DNA from: Muribaculaceae bacterium
Lineage (GTDB): Bacteria > Bacteroidota > Bacteroidia > Bacteroidales > Muribaculaceae
Direction of reading: 5' to 3'
Assembly: GCA_022510405.1 (NCBI GenBank)
Contig: JAFLTP010000002.1
Location: 1-64,000, forward strand
Length of the DNA stretch: 64,000 bases
Shown: piece by piece, positions 38,153-47,262 of the stretch
Position numbering within the stretch: position 1 is the first letter of the stretch
Layout: each line of letters opens with the position of its first letter
Position numbers and translations under genes: made by a program
Notes under the pieces: model-generated
Told to the model about the DNA's origin: nothing
Database searches by the model: none
What the model saw: only the letters and a program-made list of their open reading frames with translations

Positions 38153-40222
38153 TTATTTGATAACCACTTTGTGACCGTTGATTACATAGATACCCTTACC
38201 AAGAGCCTTGAGAGCATCTACGCTACCATTCTTAACAACGTGAGTACCGTTGATTGAGTATACATTGTATACACCTTCCGGAGATGTCAAGTCAACAACC
38301 TTTGAAGTATCGCCCTCGTTAGGTTCACCGTCTACATAGTAAACAGCTGCGATAGTGGGGAGCATAGAATCAATTTCCTCTTCTGCCTCTTCACCTTCAC
38401 CTTCTATAACTGTTGCGAAACCATTGATTGTGAGATAGTACATACCGGGTTCGTTGATAGCTACAACATCTTCATTTTCATCGGCAGCGTTAACGAACTT
38501 GAATTCCCAAACTGATCCATCGCTTTCTGCTTTAGTGTTTCTTGTAGGATATTCGCAAGTGAATACTATTTCGTCGTCACCTAATGCACCGTTTGTGATA
38601 ACTGCTGCAGCCCTATTGCCACCTATGAAATCAATATTATTGTTAGCATAGAAATCAAGAACAACTTCAGTGATTTCGCTTAATACGGCACCGTTAGCCG
38701 GCTCAAGGTTGTAAGCTACCGGATAAGCGATTGTATAATTAACTACGATGTTCGGGAGATCAACTTTTTCTTCACCTTCTTCTACATACATACCACGGAT
38801 TGTGAGAGTATAGCTACCGGGAACGTTGATAGCTTCAAGAACGTCATCATCTTCATCCATGAACTTGAATTGATATGCGCTTGCTGCTTCTGCAAAGGTG
38901 TTGCGATCCGGTTCATTGCAAACATATACAACACCTGTATTATTGTTTTCAAGAACTGCTACAGCCATCTTGTTGTTTTCGTAGAAGGAAACAACATCAT
39001 TTTCGAATGAAAGTACAATACCCTGAAGGTTTTCAACTGTTGAGTCAGCAGCAGGAGTGAGTTCGTAAGCTATAGGATATTCAATTGTATAATTAGTAGT
39101 GATAACCGGAAGTGATTCTGCATCTTCACCTTCACCTACATACATACCACGGATAGTGAGTTTGTAGTTACCCGGGAGGTTAGAGAAGTCAATTAATTCT
39201 TCCTCTTCTTCGTCAAGGAAGTAGAACACGTATTGGCTTGCTGCTTCTGCAAAGGTATTGCGTTCAGCTTCATAGCAATTGTATACCTCACCAGAAGTTG
39301 TGTTTTCAAGAACTGCTACAGGCATTTTGTTGTTGTCGTAGAATGAAACAACGTCATCAGCAAATGTAAGTTTGATACCTTGGAGGTTGGAAACAACACC
39401 GTCAGCAGGATCAAGAGCGTAAGCTACGGGATATTCGATAGTATATTTAGCTATGATTGCCGGAAGTGATTCAGCATCTTCACCTTCACCTACAAACATA
39501 CCGCGAACTGTGAGAACATATTCACCCGGTTCCTTAATTGTTTCTGGAGCTTCTTCATCATCTTCACCTAAGAATACGAGATTGTATTGGGAACCCTCAC
39601 TTTCTGCCTTAGGATTGAGGTTAGCTTCACCATTGTATATGCTACCTGTTGTAAGGTTCTCAAGAACGGCGTTGGCCATACGGCTATTGTCATAGAAACC
39701 TACCTTTTCAGATGTGAAATCGAGAACGATACCCTGAAGATCAGTAGCGACACCAGCAGCCGGGCTGAGAGTGTAAGGAGCCGGATATTCGATAGAGTAT
39801 TCAACAGTGATCGGGTCAAGCCATTCAACGTCTTGAGCTTCTCCTTCTGCGTTGAACAATTCGCCGATGTACATTCCTACGATTGTAAGAGTATAATCGC
39901 CCGGTTCGATGATTACCTCGTCAGCTTCTTCTTCACCTTCCTGGATGAAAGTAAGTTTGTATTCAGTACCTTCGGTAGCGTATGTGTTACGATCGGGATC
40001 CACGCACTGATAAGAAGTTCCTGTTGTAGTGTTTTCGAGGACAGCAACAGGCATTTTGTTGTTTTCAACGAAAGAAACATTTTCTGCGAAAGTAACCGTG
40101 ATACCTTGAAGATCCTTAACCACGCCCGGTTCAGGATTCAAAGTATACTCCTGAGCCATTGCTGCGCCTGCTGTCATCGCTGCAACGGCCAATGCTAAAG
40201 TAAATTTTCTCATAAAAAACAC
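38153..40222 (-). CDS. Secreted acidic protein with five ~110-aa repeats and sorting-like C-terminus
   Basis: Signal peptide; repeat YxLxPAxGVVxxLQGIxLxFxxDVVSFYxNNKMxVAVLEN; C-term GKGIYVINGHKVVIK. Confidence 0.85.
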   Translation of the reverse strand: MFFMRKFTLALAVAAMTAGAAMAQEYTLNPEPGVVKDLQGITVTFAENVSFVENNKMPVAVLENTTTGTSYQCVDPDRNTYATEGTEYKLTFIQEGEEEADEVIIEPGDYTLTIVGMYIGELFNAEGEAQDVEWLDPITVEYSIEYPAPYTLSPAAGVATDLQGIVLDFTSEKVGFYDNSRMANAVLENLTTGSIYNGEANLNPKAESEGSQYNLVFLGEDDEEAPETIKEPGEYVLTVRGMFVGEGEDAESLPAIIAKYTIEYPVAYALDPADGVVSNLQGIKLTFADDVVSFYDNNKMPVAVLENTTSGEVYNCYEAERNTFAEAASQYVFYFLDEEEEELIDFSNLPGNYKLTIRGMYVGEGEDAESLPVITTNYTIEYPIAYELTPAADSTVENLQGIVLSFENDVVSFYENNKMAVAVLENNNTGVVYVCNEPDRNTFAEAASAYQFKFMDEDDDVLEAINVPGSYTLTIRGMYVEEGEEKVDLPNIVVNYTIAYPVAYNLEPANGAVLSEITEVVLDFYANNNIDFIGGNRAAAVITNGALGDDEIVFTCEYPTRNTKAESDGSVWEFKFVNAADENEDVVAINEPGMYYLTINGFATVIEGEGEEAEEEIDSMLPTIAAVYYVDGEPNEGDTSKVVDLTSPEGVYNVYSINGTHVVKNGSVDALKALGKGIYVINGHKVVIK

Positions 40223-40312
40223 TTGTTAGTTAATAAATAGTAATTGTTTCTTCAAATTTACCGAAAATTTCGCTTATAACAAAATTTTTCAATAAACAAA
40301 TTTTATTTTGAG

Positions 40313-40344
40313 AAAAAGAGGATGTTTTAAAACATCCTCTTTTT
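40313..40344 (-). terminator. 32-bp perfect palindrome terminator
   Basis: AAAAAGAGGATGTTTT|AAAACATCCTCTTTTT. Confidence 0.8.
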
Positions 40345-40350
40345 GTCGAT

Positions 40351-41997
40351 TTATTTTATCACTACTTTTTTACCACTAATGATATAAATTCCCTTTGACA
40401 AATTGGCAGGATTGTCAATTTTCACGCCATTGAGATTATAAACTTCATTTGATTCCATATCCTTTTCAAGGGCGCTTACAGATGAAGGACCATCAGGCGC
40501 CGGAGTATTTTGGTAGGTGAGCCATTCGGCTATACCGGGATTGGAGTCAATGAATTTTTGACCGTCAGCTCCAACTATATTACCAATGAATACTGTAATG
40601 CTATTATAAGTTTTGCTTCCGGTACTATATAGTGCCCCGAAATCAATTCCACTCATGTCTACAGTCACAGTGGCTCCATCCACAGTACATGGCAAATCCA
40701 TTCCCGGGTCAGGATTATCTCCGGCTGATCCGGATCCCCAATACTGGTTGCCGAACACCATGCTTGCACTTGGCTTGGAAATTACCTCCTCATTGAAAGT
40801 GATAGTTGCGATCATAGCTTTGTCGCCCTTTGCTGATGAGCTATACACAACTTCCGGCCAAGATTGTTCTACGATATACATATCTACTTCCGGACGCATC
40901 CATGTGATAGACAGATCACCCTCTTTAACAATTACGGCATCATTATCAAGAGTAGACTCAGTTAATAGAATTCCATTGTAGTTAACATTCGTGAGAGTGA
41001 GTGTTAATTCTGTCCCATTAGCAGCTTTCGCAAAATAAAGTGAAACAGCCTGGAATTTCCACATATTATTGGTATACTCATATTGTCCGTTTTCACCTAT
41101 CTGGCCTTCTTCATTTATAAGTTCTTCAGTGACTGATTCAGTTTTACCAACGGGAGTATAAGTTATATAAGCGTGGTCGAATTTTACATTTACCGGATCG
41201 AATGACAACAATACTCCGGCTCCATAGTCACCTTCATAGTCAAAAGACATTCCTGGAGTTGGAGTCACTTCAACAATAGCGACACCTGTAAGCTCTGCCA
41301 AGGAGAATGTAAATTCACAATTACGAACCAAATTGTTGTAGAAATAGTAAGTGGTGCCTCCTGTAACAGGTGTTGAATAATGAGTTAAAGAGGATTCAGT
41401 CTCAGACTCATTTCCTACGTATTGTAGCTCAACTTTTTGATTGAGTGCCATATCTGAAAACAAGAGACCTGCACCGGCAGGAGATGCCCAATTGAACTGA
41501 TAATAAGTTGTGGCGGCGATTGTAAGTACTCCGTCTGTGGCAGGGGTATACTCCATTACCTCATCGTATGCCGTGAAAGGTACATCCTCTGTAATTATAG
41601 CCAATCCCTGTTCGTTTGGTTCCCAGGAAAACTCCACTGCAGAAAGAGTGTCATATTGACCTGAGGGACCATAGAAATAAACGGTCTGACCTTCAGACAA
41701 AACATAAGGCAATGTATACACATTTAATTTTTGTGTATATCCGTCACTAATAATCCAATTGGATTCTGAATGATCATCGGCCGACTTAAATAGATGAGAA
41801 TCAAAAGAGCCAGTCTGGTAAACATAAAGAGTACCATTTGAATCAGCAGTAAAAGTACCTTCCAAAGGATCGGAAGCACTTAACCCTGAATAGACCTTGC
41901 CCATCTCCAATGTGTTCTCCGCAGAAGCAGAAGCTACACCTGCTCCAAAAATCAAGAGACCCATTGCGAGCTTTGTAAATGTAAAGGTTTTTTTCAT
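40351..41997 (-). CDS. Secreted protein with sorting-like C-terminus
   Basis: Signal peptide; C-term VYNLNGVKIDNPANLSKGIYIISGKKVVIK. Confidence 0.78.
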   Translation of the reverse strand: MKKTFTFTKLAMGLLIFGAGVASASAENTLEMGKVYSGLSASDPLEGTFTADSNGTLYVYQTGSFDSHLFKSADDHSESNWIISDGYTQKLNVYTLPYVLSEGQTVYFYGPSGQYDTLSAVEFSWEPNEQGLAIITEDVPFTAYDEVMEYTPATDGVLTIAATTYYQFNWASPAGAGLLFSDMALNQKVELQYVGNESETESSLTHYSTPVTGGTTYYFYNNLVRNCEFTFSLAELTGVAIVEVTPTPGMSFDYEGDYGAGVLLSFDPVNVKFDHAYITYTPVGKTESVTEELINEEGQIGENGQYEYTNNMWKFQAVSLYFAKAANGTELTLTLTNVNYNGILLTESTLDNDAVIVKEGDLSITWMRPEVDMYIVEQSWPEVVYSSSAKGDKAMIATITFNEEVISKPSASMVFGNQYWGSGSAGDNPDPGMDLPCTVDGATVTVDMSGIDFGALYSTGSKTYNSITVFIGNIVGADGQKFIDSNPGIAEWLTYQNTPAPDGPSSVSALEKDMESNEVYNLNGVKIDNPANLSKGIYIISGKKVVIK

Positions 41998-42182
41998 AAC
42001 ATTAACTGTTTGGTTTTATACTATATACGAAATTTTTCTCTGATTATTATTGATTATATTTGAAATATTTGACCATTCACATTATTTACTTTGAATCCTG
42101 TCCCTCCATTTTATTATTAGGAGGGGCAGGTTTTTCAGAGTATTTTAAATCAAATTCTTTTACTTTCTCTTCCCAATAATTA

Positions 42183-43763
42183 TTATTTGAGTATTTTTTT
42201 ACCGTTTATGATATATATCCCTTTAGGCAAATTATTCACAACGGAAGCATCTTTTGTTTCCATCACTTTCACGCCATTAAGATCATATACCTTGTAGATT
42301 CCATCTGTTGCATTATCCACAATGGATTCCACTCCGGCATTTCCTAAAAGTATGAAGTAAGTGTTGTAATAATACCCCCCGTTTGCATAGTCGGAATCCG
42401 CCAACTGGTCAGGGATCAAGGCACCGGTGATGATAGTCCTGTCATCGTTCATACTTACCACACCAGTTCCTCCGGGCACTTCAGCATCAAGCCATTCGGC
42501 AATCTCAGGATATTCGGGTTCCAAGTATTCTTGTAAAGTAATGAATTCATTGGAATCAGGAAGCATGATATATGAATTAGGAACATATTCAAGTCCTTTT
42601 GTAATGATTAATGTTCCATCAGGAAGTATCATGGAAGGATAATATTCTTTGGTAGGAGTTTCAATTTCCTGAATTTCATCATTAGTAATTCCGAATTTAT
42701 AAATCTTACTTATAATATCAAAATTGTCATCTGTCAAGCCTCCACGTATCATAAGGTATTCGCCTGAAGGTTCAATAGTAAGTTCATTACCACTAAAAGT
42801 AGGACTTGTTTTAAGCACCTCGTTATAAATCTTTATATAATCAGCAATGGCTTGACCCTGTCCGTAGAACCATTGGTTGTAACTTACAATAGCTTCTTCA
42901 TATTCCTTTAGTTGAGTGGGGTTCATATATTCTTCCGGATCAGGCATTATTTCACTTTCGCCTGATACATATGCCTGATATGCCTCCAAATAAGCCGTCT
43001 TCTTTTGGCCGCTCATGAAATCTTCCGGATTGGGGTAAGGAGGCTGCTCTGCCCATGGATTCTTTGGTAGGTCAATCCCTGTGGGATTAAACAGTGACTT
43101 TGAAGGGAGTTCATAATTCCATTCTCCTTTCTCGTCTTCTGTGAAATAAATAGGATAAGAGTATTGTCCTCTTCCGTCTAATACTTCCCCGACAATTGTT
43201 TTTCCGTCACGACTCATCCATACGGCTGTGATATATTCAGGAGCTACTCCAAAGAAGTCAACCTCCGGATAAGGCAAGATAATTGGCTCTCCGACATTTC
43301 CGTCAGCGTCTATATCGGCCACAAAAGGCACATACATTGTATAATATTCTTCTCTATCTTCATTATTCTGGTTAACAATCGGGTTGTTCAGGATTCCACA
43401 AATACGCGTCGCATCCGGTGTAATGGAATTGAAATCACAAAACCAGAATTTATCAGCTATTGTAGGAGGAAATGAAGTCTTGCCATTATATAAAAGAGCT
43501 CCTACATCGTTCATATCTCCCACAGCCATACCATTGTCGGCTACTGCATTTCCGAGTCCTAAAATGATACCACTGTAATATGTGTTATCTCCGGTTTCAG
43601 TATTGTAAAGGCTGCCATCGCCTGCCATACTGCCAACCCATTTTCCGTTGGGCGAAATCTTCAATGCATAAACTCCGGGAACCAATTCCGGCTCCACGCT
43701 TTCCTGTGCAAAACATGAAACTGAAGCCAAAAGACTTGCTGCTAATAGAATGCTTTTTCTCAT
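42183..43763 (-). CDS. Secreted protein, paralogue of the 43760 gene, with sorting-like C-terminus
   Basis: Shares YALKISPNGKWVGSMAGDGSLYNTETG..., GLGNAVADNGMAVG, DGTLIITKGLEYVPNSYIMLPDSNEFITLQEYLEPEYPEIAEWLD with its neighbour. Confidence 0.82.
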   Translation of the reverse strand: MRKSILLAASLLASVSCFAQESVEPELVPGVYALKISPNGKWVGSMAGDGSLYNTETGDNTYYSGIILGLGNAVADNGMAVGDMNDVGALLYNGKTSFPPTIADKFWFCDFNSITPDATRICGILNNPIVNQNNEDREEYYTMYVPFVADIDADGNVGEPIILPYPEVDFFGVAPEYITAVWMSRDGKTIVGEVLDGRGQYSYPIYFTEDEKGEWNYELPSKSLFNPTGIDLPKNPWAEQPPYPNPEDFMSGQKKTAYLEAYQAYVSGESEIMPDPEEYMNPTQLKEYEEAIVSYNQWFYGQGQAIADYIKIYNEVLKTSPTFSGNELTIEPSGEYLMIRGGLTDDNFDIISKIYKFGITNDEIQEIETPTKEYYPSMILPDGTLIITKGLEYVPNSYIMLPDSNEFITLQEYLEPEYPEIAEWLDAEVPGGTGVVSMNDDRTIITGALIPDQLADSDYANGGYYYNTYFILLGNAGVESIVDNATDGIYKVYDLNGVKVMETKDASVVNNLPKGIYIINGKKILK

Positions 43764-45328
43764 TTCTTTATGATTTTATTTCCGTTAACAATATATATTC
43801 CTTTATCCAGTTTATTTAATTCCGTCGCATCTTTGGTTTCCATCACCTTTATTCCATTGAGTCCATACACAGTATAAACCCCGTTTTCAGGATCAGATAC
43901 CAGTGATTCCACGCTTCCCGTATCGTTTAAATTAATGAAATATGTGCTGTAAAAGAACGGACTGTTGTCATAATCAAAATCTGCCAATTGATCCGGCACC
44001 AAAGCTCCGGTAATAATTTTCTTATCTTCGCTCATAAGTACCACACCGGTTCCACCGGGCACCTTTTTGTCAAGCCATTCAGAAATTTCAGGATAACTTT
44101 CAGCAAAATATTCTTGCAACGTTATGAATTCCTCGCTATCTGGTAGCAGTATATATGTTGTAGGCACGTTTTCTATCCCTTTTGTAATCAATAATGTGCC
44201 GTCAGACAACACTTGATGAGGGAAGAACCCTCCCTGAGGACATTTGATGGTTTCAATAGAGTCATCGATTGTGCTGAACTTATAAATCCCGCTGACCATG
44301 TCACCGTTTTCATCTTCCACGCCTCCTCGCATAAAGAAATAATCACCCGATGGATGCAATGCCATATCGTTTGATCCGAATGATTGGGTAGTCTTTAAAA
44401 CTTCTTGATATATGGCGATATAATCCTTTATATCCTGTTCGTGGCCATAGTACCAATTGTTATATTCTTCCACAGCCTCGGCATATTTTGCAAACTCTTC
44501 TTCGAGCATATAATCCTGAGGATAGGGATATGCACCCATTCCTGTACTGTAAGCTTCGAAATCTGCCAGATAGGCATCCTTGCGGGCTCCGTTCATAAAG
44601 TCTGCCGGTTCCGGATACGGTGGTTCGCTAAGCCATGGGTTCACAGGTATATCGATTCCGGTGGGATTAAACTGAGACTCCGTAGGCAATCCATATGTCC
44701 ATTCACCCTTTTCATCCTGTTTGAAGTATATCGGATAGGAGAACATTCCCCTCCAGTCTTGAACCTGACCCACCACTGTCTTTGCATCGTCACTGATCCA
44801 AACGGCGGTCACAAACTGCGGAGCCGCCCCGAAGAAATCCATCTTTGGATATGGCAGAATGAAAGGATCTCCCACTTCGCCGCTTTCATTAACTGTGGCA
44901 ATAAATGGCACATATGAGACACCGTCTCTCTTAGTATTATTAAGGATTCCGGCAATATATTTCCCATCCGGTGTTATAGCGTTAAGGTCGCAGAACCAAT
45001 ATTTGTCACCTCCTATACTCTCGGGGAAATATGTTTTCCCCTTATAAAACAAGGCTCCTATATCGTTAGCCTCACCCACAGCCATTCCATTATTGGCTAC
45101 GGCATTACCCAGTCCGAGAAAACATGGGCTATGATAAATATTTTCGCCTGTTTCAAAGTTGTAGACACTCGCATCACCTGCTCTGCTGCCCATCCATTTC
45201 CCATTGGGAGACATCTTGAGTACATACACGCCGGTTTCATACTTAGGCTCTACACCTTCGGCATTCATTGCTAAAAAAGATAACAGAAGCCCAGTTTCAA
45301 CTATCAATCTCCTTCTCATTTTCATCAT
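43760..45328 (-). CDS. Secreted protein, paralogue of the 42183 gene, with sorting-like C-terminus
   Basis: See 42183; stop overlaps the next start (ATGA at 43763-43760 on minus). Confidence 0.82.
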   Translation of the reverse strand: MMKMRRRLIVETGLLLSFLAMNAEGVEPKYETGVYVLKMSPNGKWMGSRAGDASVYNFETGENIYHSPCFLGLGNAVANNGMAVGEANDIGALFYKGKTYFPESIGGDKYWFCDLNAITPDGKYIAGILNNTKRDGVSYVPFIATVNESGEVGDPFILPYPKMDFFGAAPQFVTAVWISDDAKTVVGQVQDWRGMFSYPIYFKQDEKGEWTYGLPTESQFNPTGIDIPVNPWLSEPPYPEPADFMNGARKDAYLADFEAYSTGMGAYPYPQDYMLEEEFAKYAEAVEEYNNWYYGHEQDIKDYIAIYQEVLKTTQSFGSNDMALHPSGDYFFMRGGVEDENGDMVSGIYKFSTIDDSIETIKCPQGGFFPHQVLSDGTLLITKGIENVPTTYILLPDSEEFITLQEYFAESYPEISEWLDKKVPGGTGVVLMSEDKKIITGALVPDQLADFDYDNSPFFYSTYFINLNDTGSVESLVSDPENGVYTVYGLNGIKVMETKDATELNKLDKGIYIVNGNKIIKK

Positions 45329-45374
45329 AATTTTTAATTGTGCTTGTTATTAATCAGATTAGGAAGTCAATTTT

Positions 45375-47159
45375 TTATAAAATCACCTTCTTCCCGTTTA
45401 TGATGTAAATACCTTTCTTAAGATTTCTTATTTGAGTGGTGTCATCCGTTTCCAACACCTTAAGTCCTTGAAGATTATAAACCATGGTTTTCCCATCTTC
45501 ATTTTTAACGGAATCTACTCCGGCATTGGTGTTTGATATCTTTGTCTTGGCAGAGTTGACTACCATCCCTGTAGATTTATCAAGCAATAAAGCTATTACC
45601 TCACACTCGGAAATATTTTCTACATCTTGGCAACTCAATGCGGTTTGATATGAATATACCGTATTAGCGGTTATTGTTGCGGGGACGCTTCCTTCTATTC
45701 CATATGTAGTGTCGATCAAACGAGCCACTTCATTGTAATAGGTGTCTTCAACTTTGCCCGGCTTATTGCTCCATCCTTCCAGTTCATCTGTACCGCTAAA
45801 ATAATTTGTCTGGGTGTATGGGCCAACGTTATCCTCCACTATCACATATGCCATGGCATACTGTGCATCTGCTTCATCGAATGAAAATTCCACTCCGGAA
45901 GAGACATTGACCTCTCCGGGTTTTTCATCGTCGCCAGGCAGATAGACTGCTTCCAATGAAACCACACCGGCATATGTGGGGAATTTGGTAATCTCCATAT
46001 AATATTCCGACAATACCTCTATCGAAGGTTCAAGTATGAAAACCGACCGGTTGATCATAGCACTCGGATATTGTCCTTGGCTGAATGTGGTGGCAAAACT
46101 TGAATAAGAAGGCACCTGCATCGGATCCCCGTTATGCACGGCAATGCCATTGAATCCGTCACTGCCATAATTTTCCTTCATATATGCCATACCAACAAGA
46201 CCGATGGGGCACCATCCACACCAAGTGCCGGTGAACTCCTCTACAGCCATTTCCTGACGATAGGTCTTTTCGGCACAATCTACAGTACCCTGCACCTTAT
46301 TGTCTATATAGGATTCTTCCTTTTGGGAATTAACTTCCTTGACTTCGATCACCACCGATAGATCTTTGCCCGTTTCATTGCTGACCAGGTTGCTAACTTT
46401 TACCATACCCACGTCTCCGGATTTAACGGGTCCCTCTTCCAATGTCACCTGTGGATTTTCTACCGGCAAACCATCAATCAAGCAATCCACTGTAATGTCA
46501 TTAACAGTCTTGACTCCATCGTTGAATATCTTGAATTCTGCATAAAATGGTTCTCCCTTTTCTACCAAAGCCGGTAACTGAAGTGCCGAAGTTTCTACTG
46601 AGTTTTGTGGAAGATTATCTCCAACCATTGATATCCGCAGGCATACACTCCCATAGAACTTGCCCACCTCTTCCCATTCATTATATGTGTTGACATAACT
46701 GCCGTAGGGATTGCTTGTTTTAATGTTATCCATACCGATAGGTTTGTCGGATGTGGAATTAACCTTTGTGGAATAACCCACGAAAAATCCTTCGTCAGTG
46801 ATGGTGTAAGGAGTATCAAGTACCACCAAATTCCAACCACCTTCCACAGACATTGTGGCAGTCTGGGTATAAAAAGGCTCAGTTTCAAGCGATTTTGAAA
46901 GAAATACCGTCACCTCCTTCTCGGAAGATTTTCCATAACCGATATTAACCTTGGTAAGTGATGCACCCATCCAAGTCTTGGCTAATTCTCCGGGAATTTC
47001 TATGGCGGCCTTCTCTTCAGTTACTTTAACATCTGTTGACCCCAACGAAGAAGAATAGGTTCCACAATAGCCAAACACCAAAGCCTCTTCTTCAGTTTGA
47101 GCACAGACTCCTGATACTGATAATGCCAATATGGACAGACTTATAAATATTCTTTTCAT
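45375..47159 (-). CDS. Omp28-like secreted protein with CxxC motif and sorting-like C-terminus
   Basis: MAVEEFTGTWCGWCPIGLVGMAYM; C-term KGIYIINGKKVIL. Confidence 0.82.
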   Translation of the reverse strand: MKRIFISLSILALSVSGVCAQTEEEALVFGYCGTYSSSLGSTDVKVTEEKAAIEIPGELAKTWMGASLTKVNIGYGKSSEKEVTVFLSKSLETEPFYTQTATMSVEGGWNLVVLDTPYTITDEGFFVGYSTKVNSTSDKPIGMDNIKTSNPYGSYVNTYNEWEEVGKFYGSVCLRISMVGDNLPQNSVETSALQLPALVEKGEPFYAEFKIFNDGVKTVNDITVDCLIDGLPVENPQVTLEEGPVKSGDVGMVKVSNLVSNETGKDLSVVIEVKEVNSQKEESYIDNKVQGTVDCAEKTYRQEMAVEEFTGTWCGWCPIGLVGMAYMKENYGSDGFNGIAVHNGDPMQVPSYSSFATTFSQGQYPSAMINRSVFILEPSIEVLSEYYMEITKFPTYAGVVSLEAVYLPGDDEKPGEVNVSSGVEFSFDEADAQYAMAYVIVEDNVGPYTQTNYFSGTDELEGWSNKPGKVEDTYYNEVARLIDTTYGIEGSVPATITANTVYSYQTALSCQDVENISECEVIALLLDKSTGMVVNSAKTKISNTNAGVDSVKNEDGKTMVYNLQGLKVLETDDTTQIRNLKKGIYIINGKKVIL

Positions 47160-47262
47160 GATTGGTGGTTAATGTTGACTGAGGGTTAATGAGATGAACG
47201 TTTTGGAAATTTAAGGTTGGATGTTATATAATACACCCAACCTTAAATTTATTTCCTGTTAA

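Noticed and set aside
39587-40198. 203-aa plus-strand ORF opposite the five-repeat secreted protein
   Set aside because: Shadow ORF created by repetitive codon usage of the minus-strand gene; Cys/Arg-rich noise.
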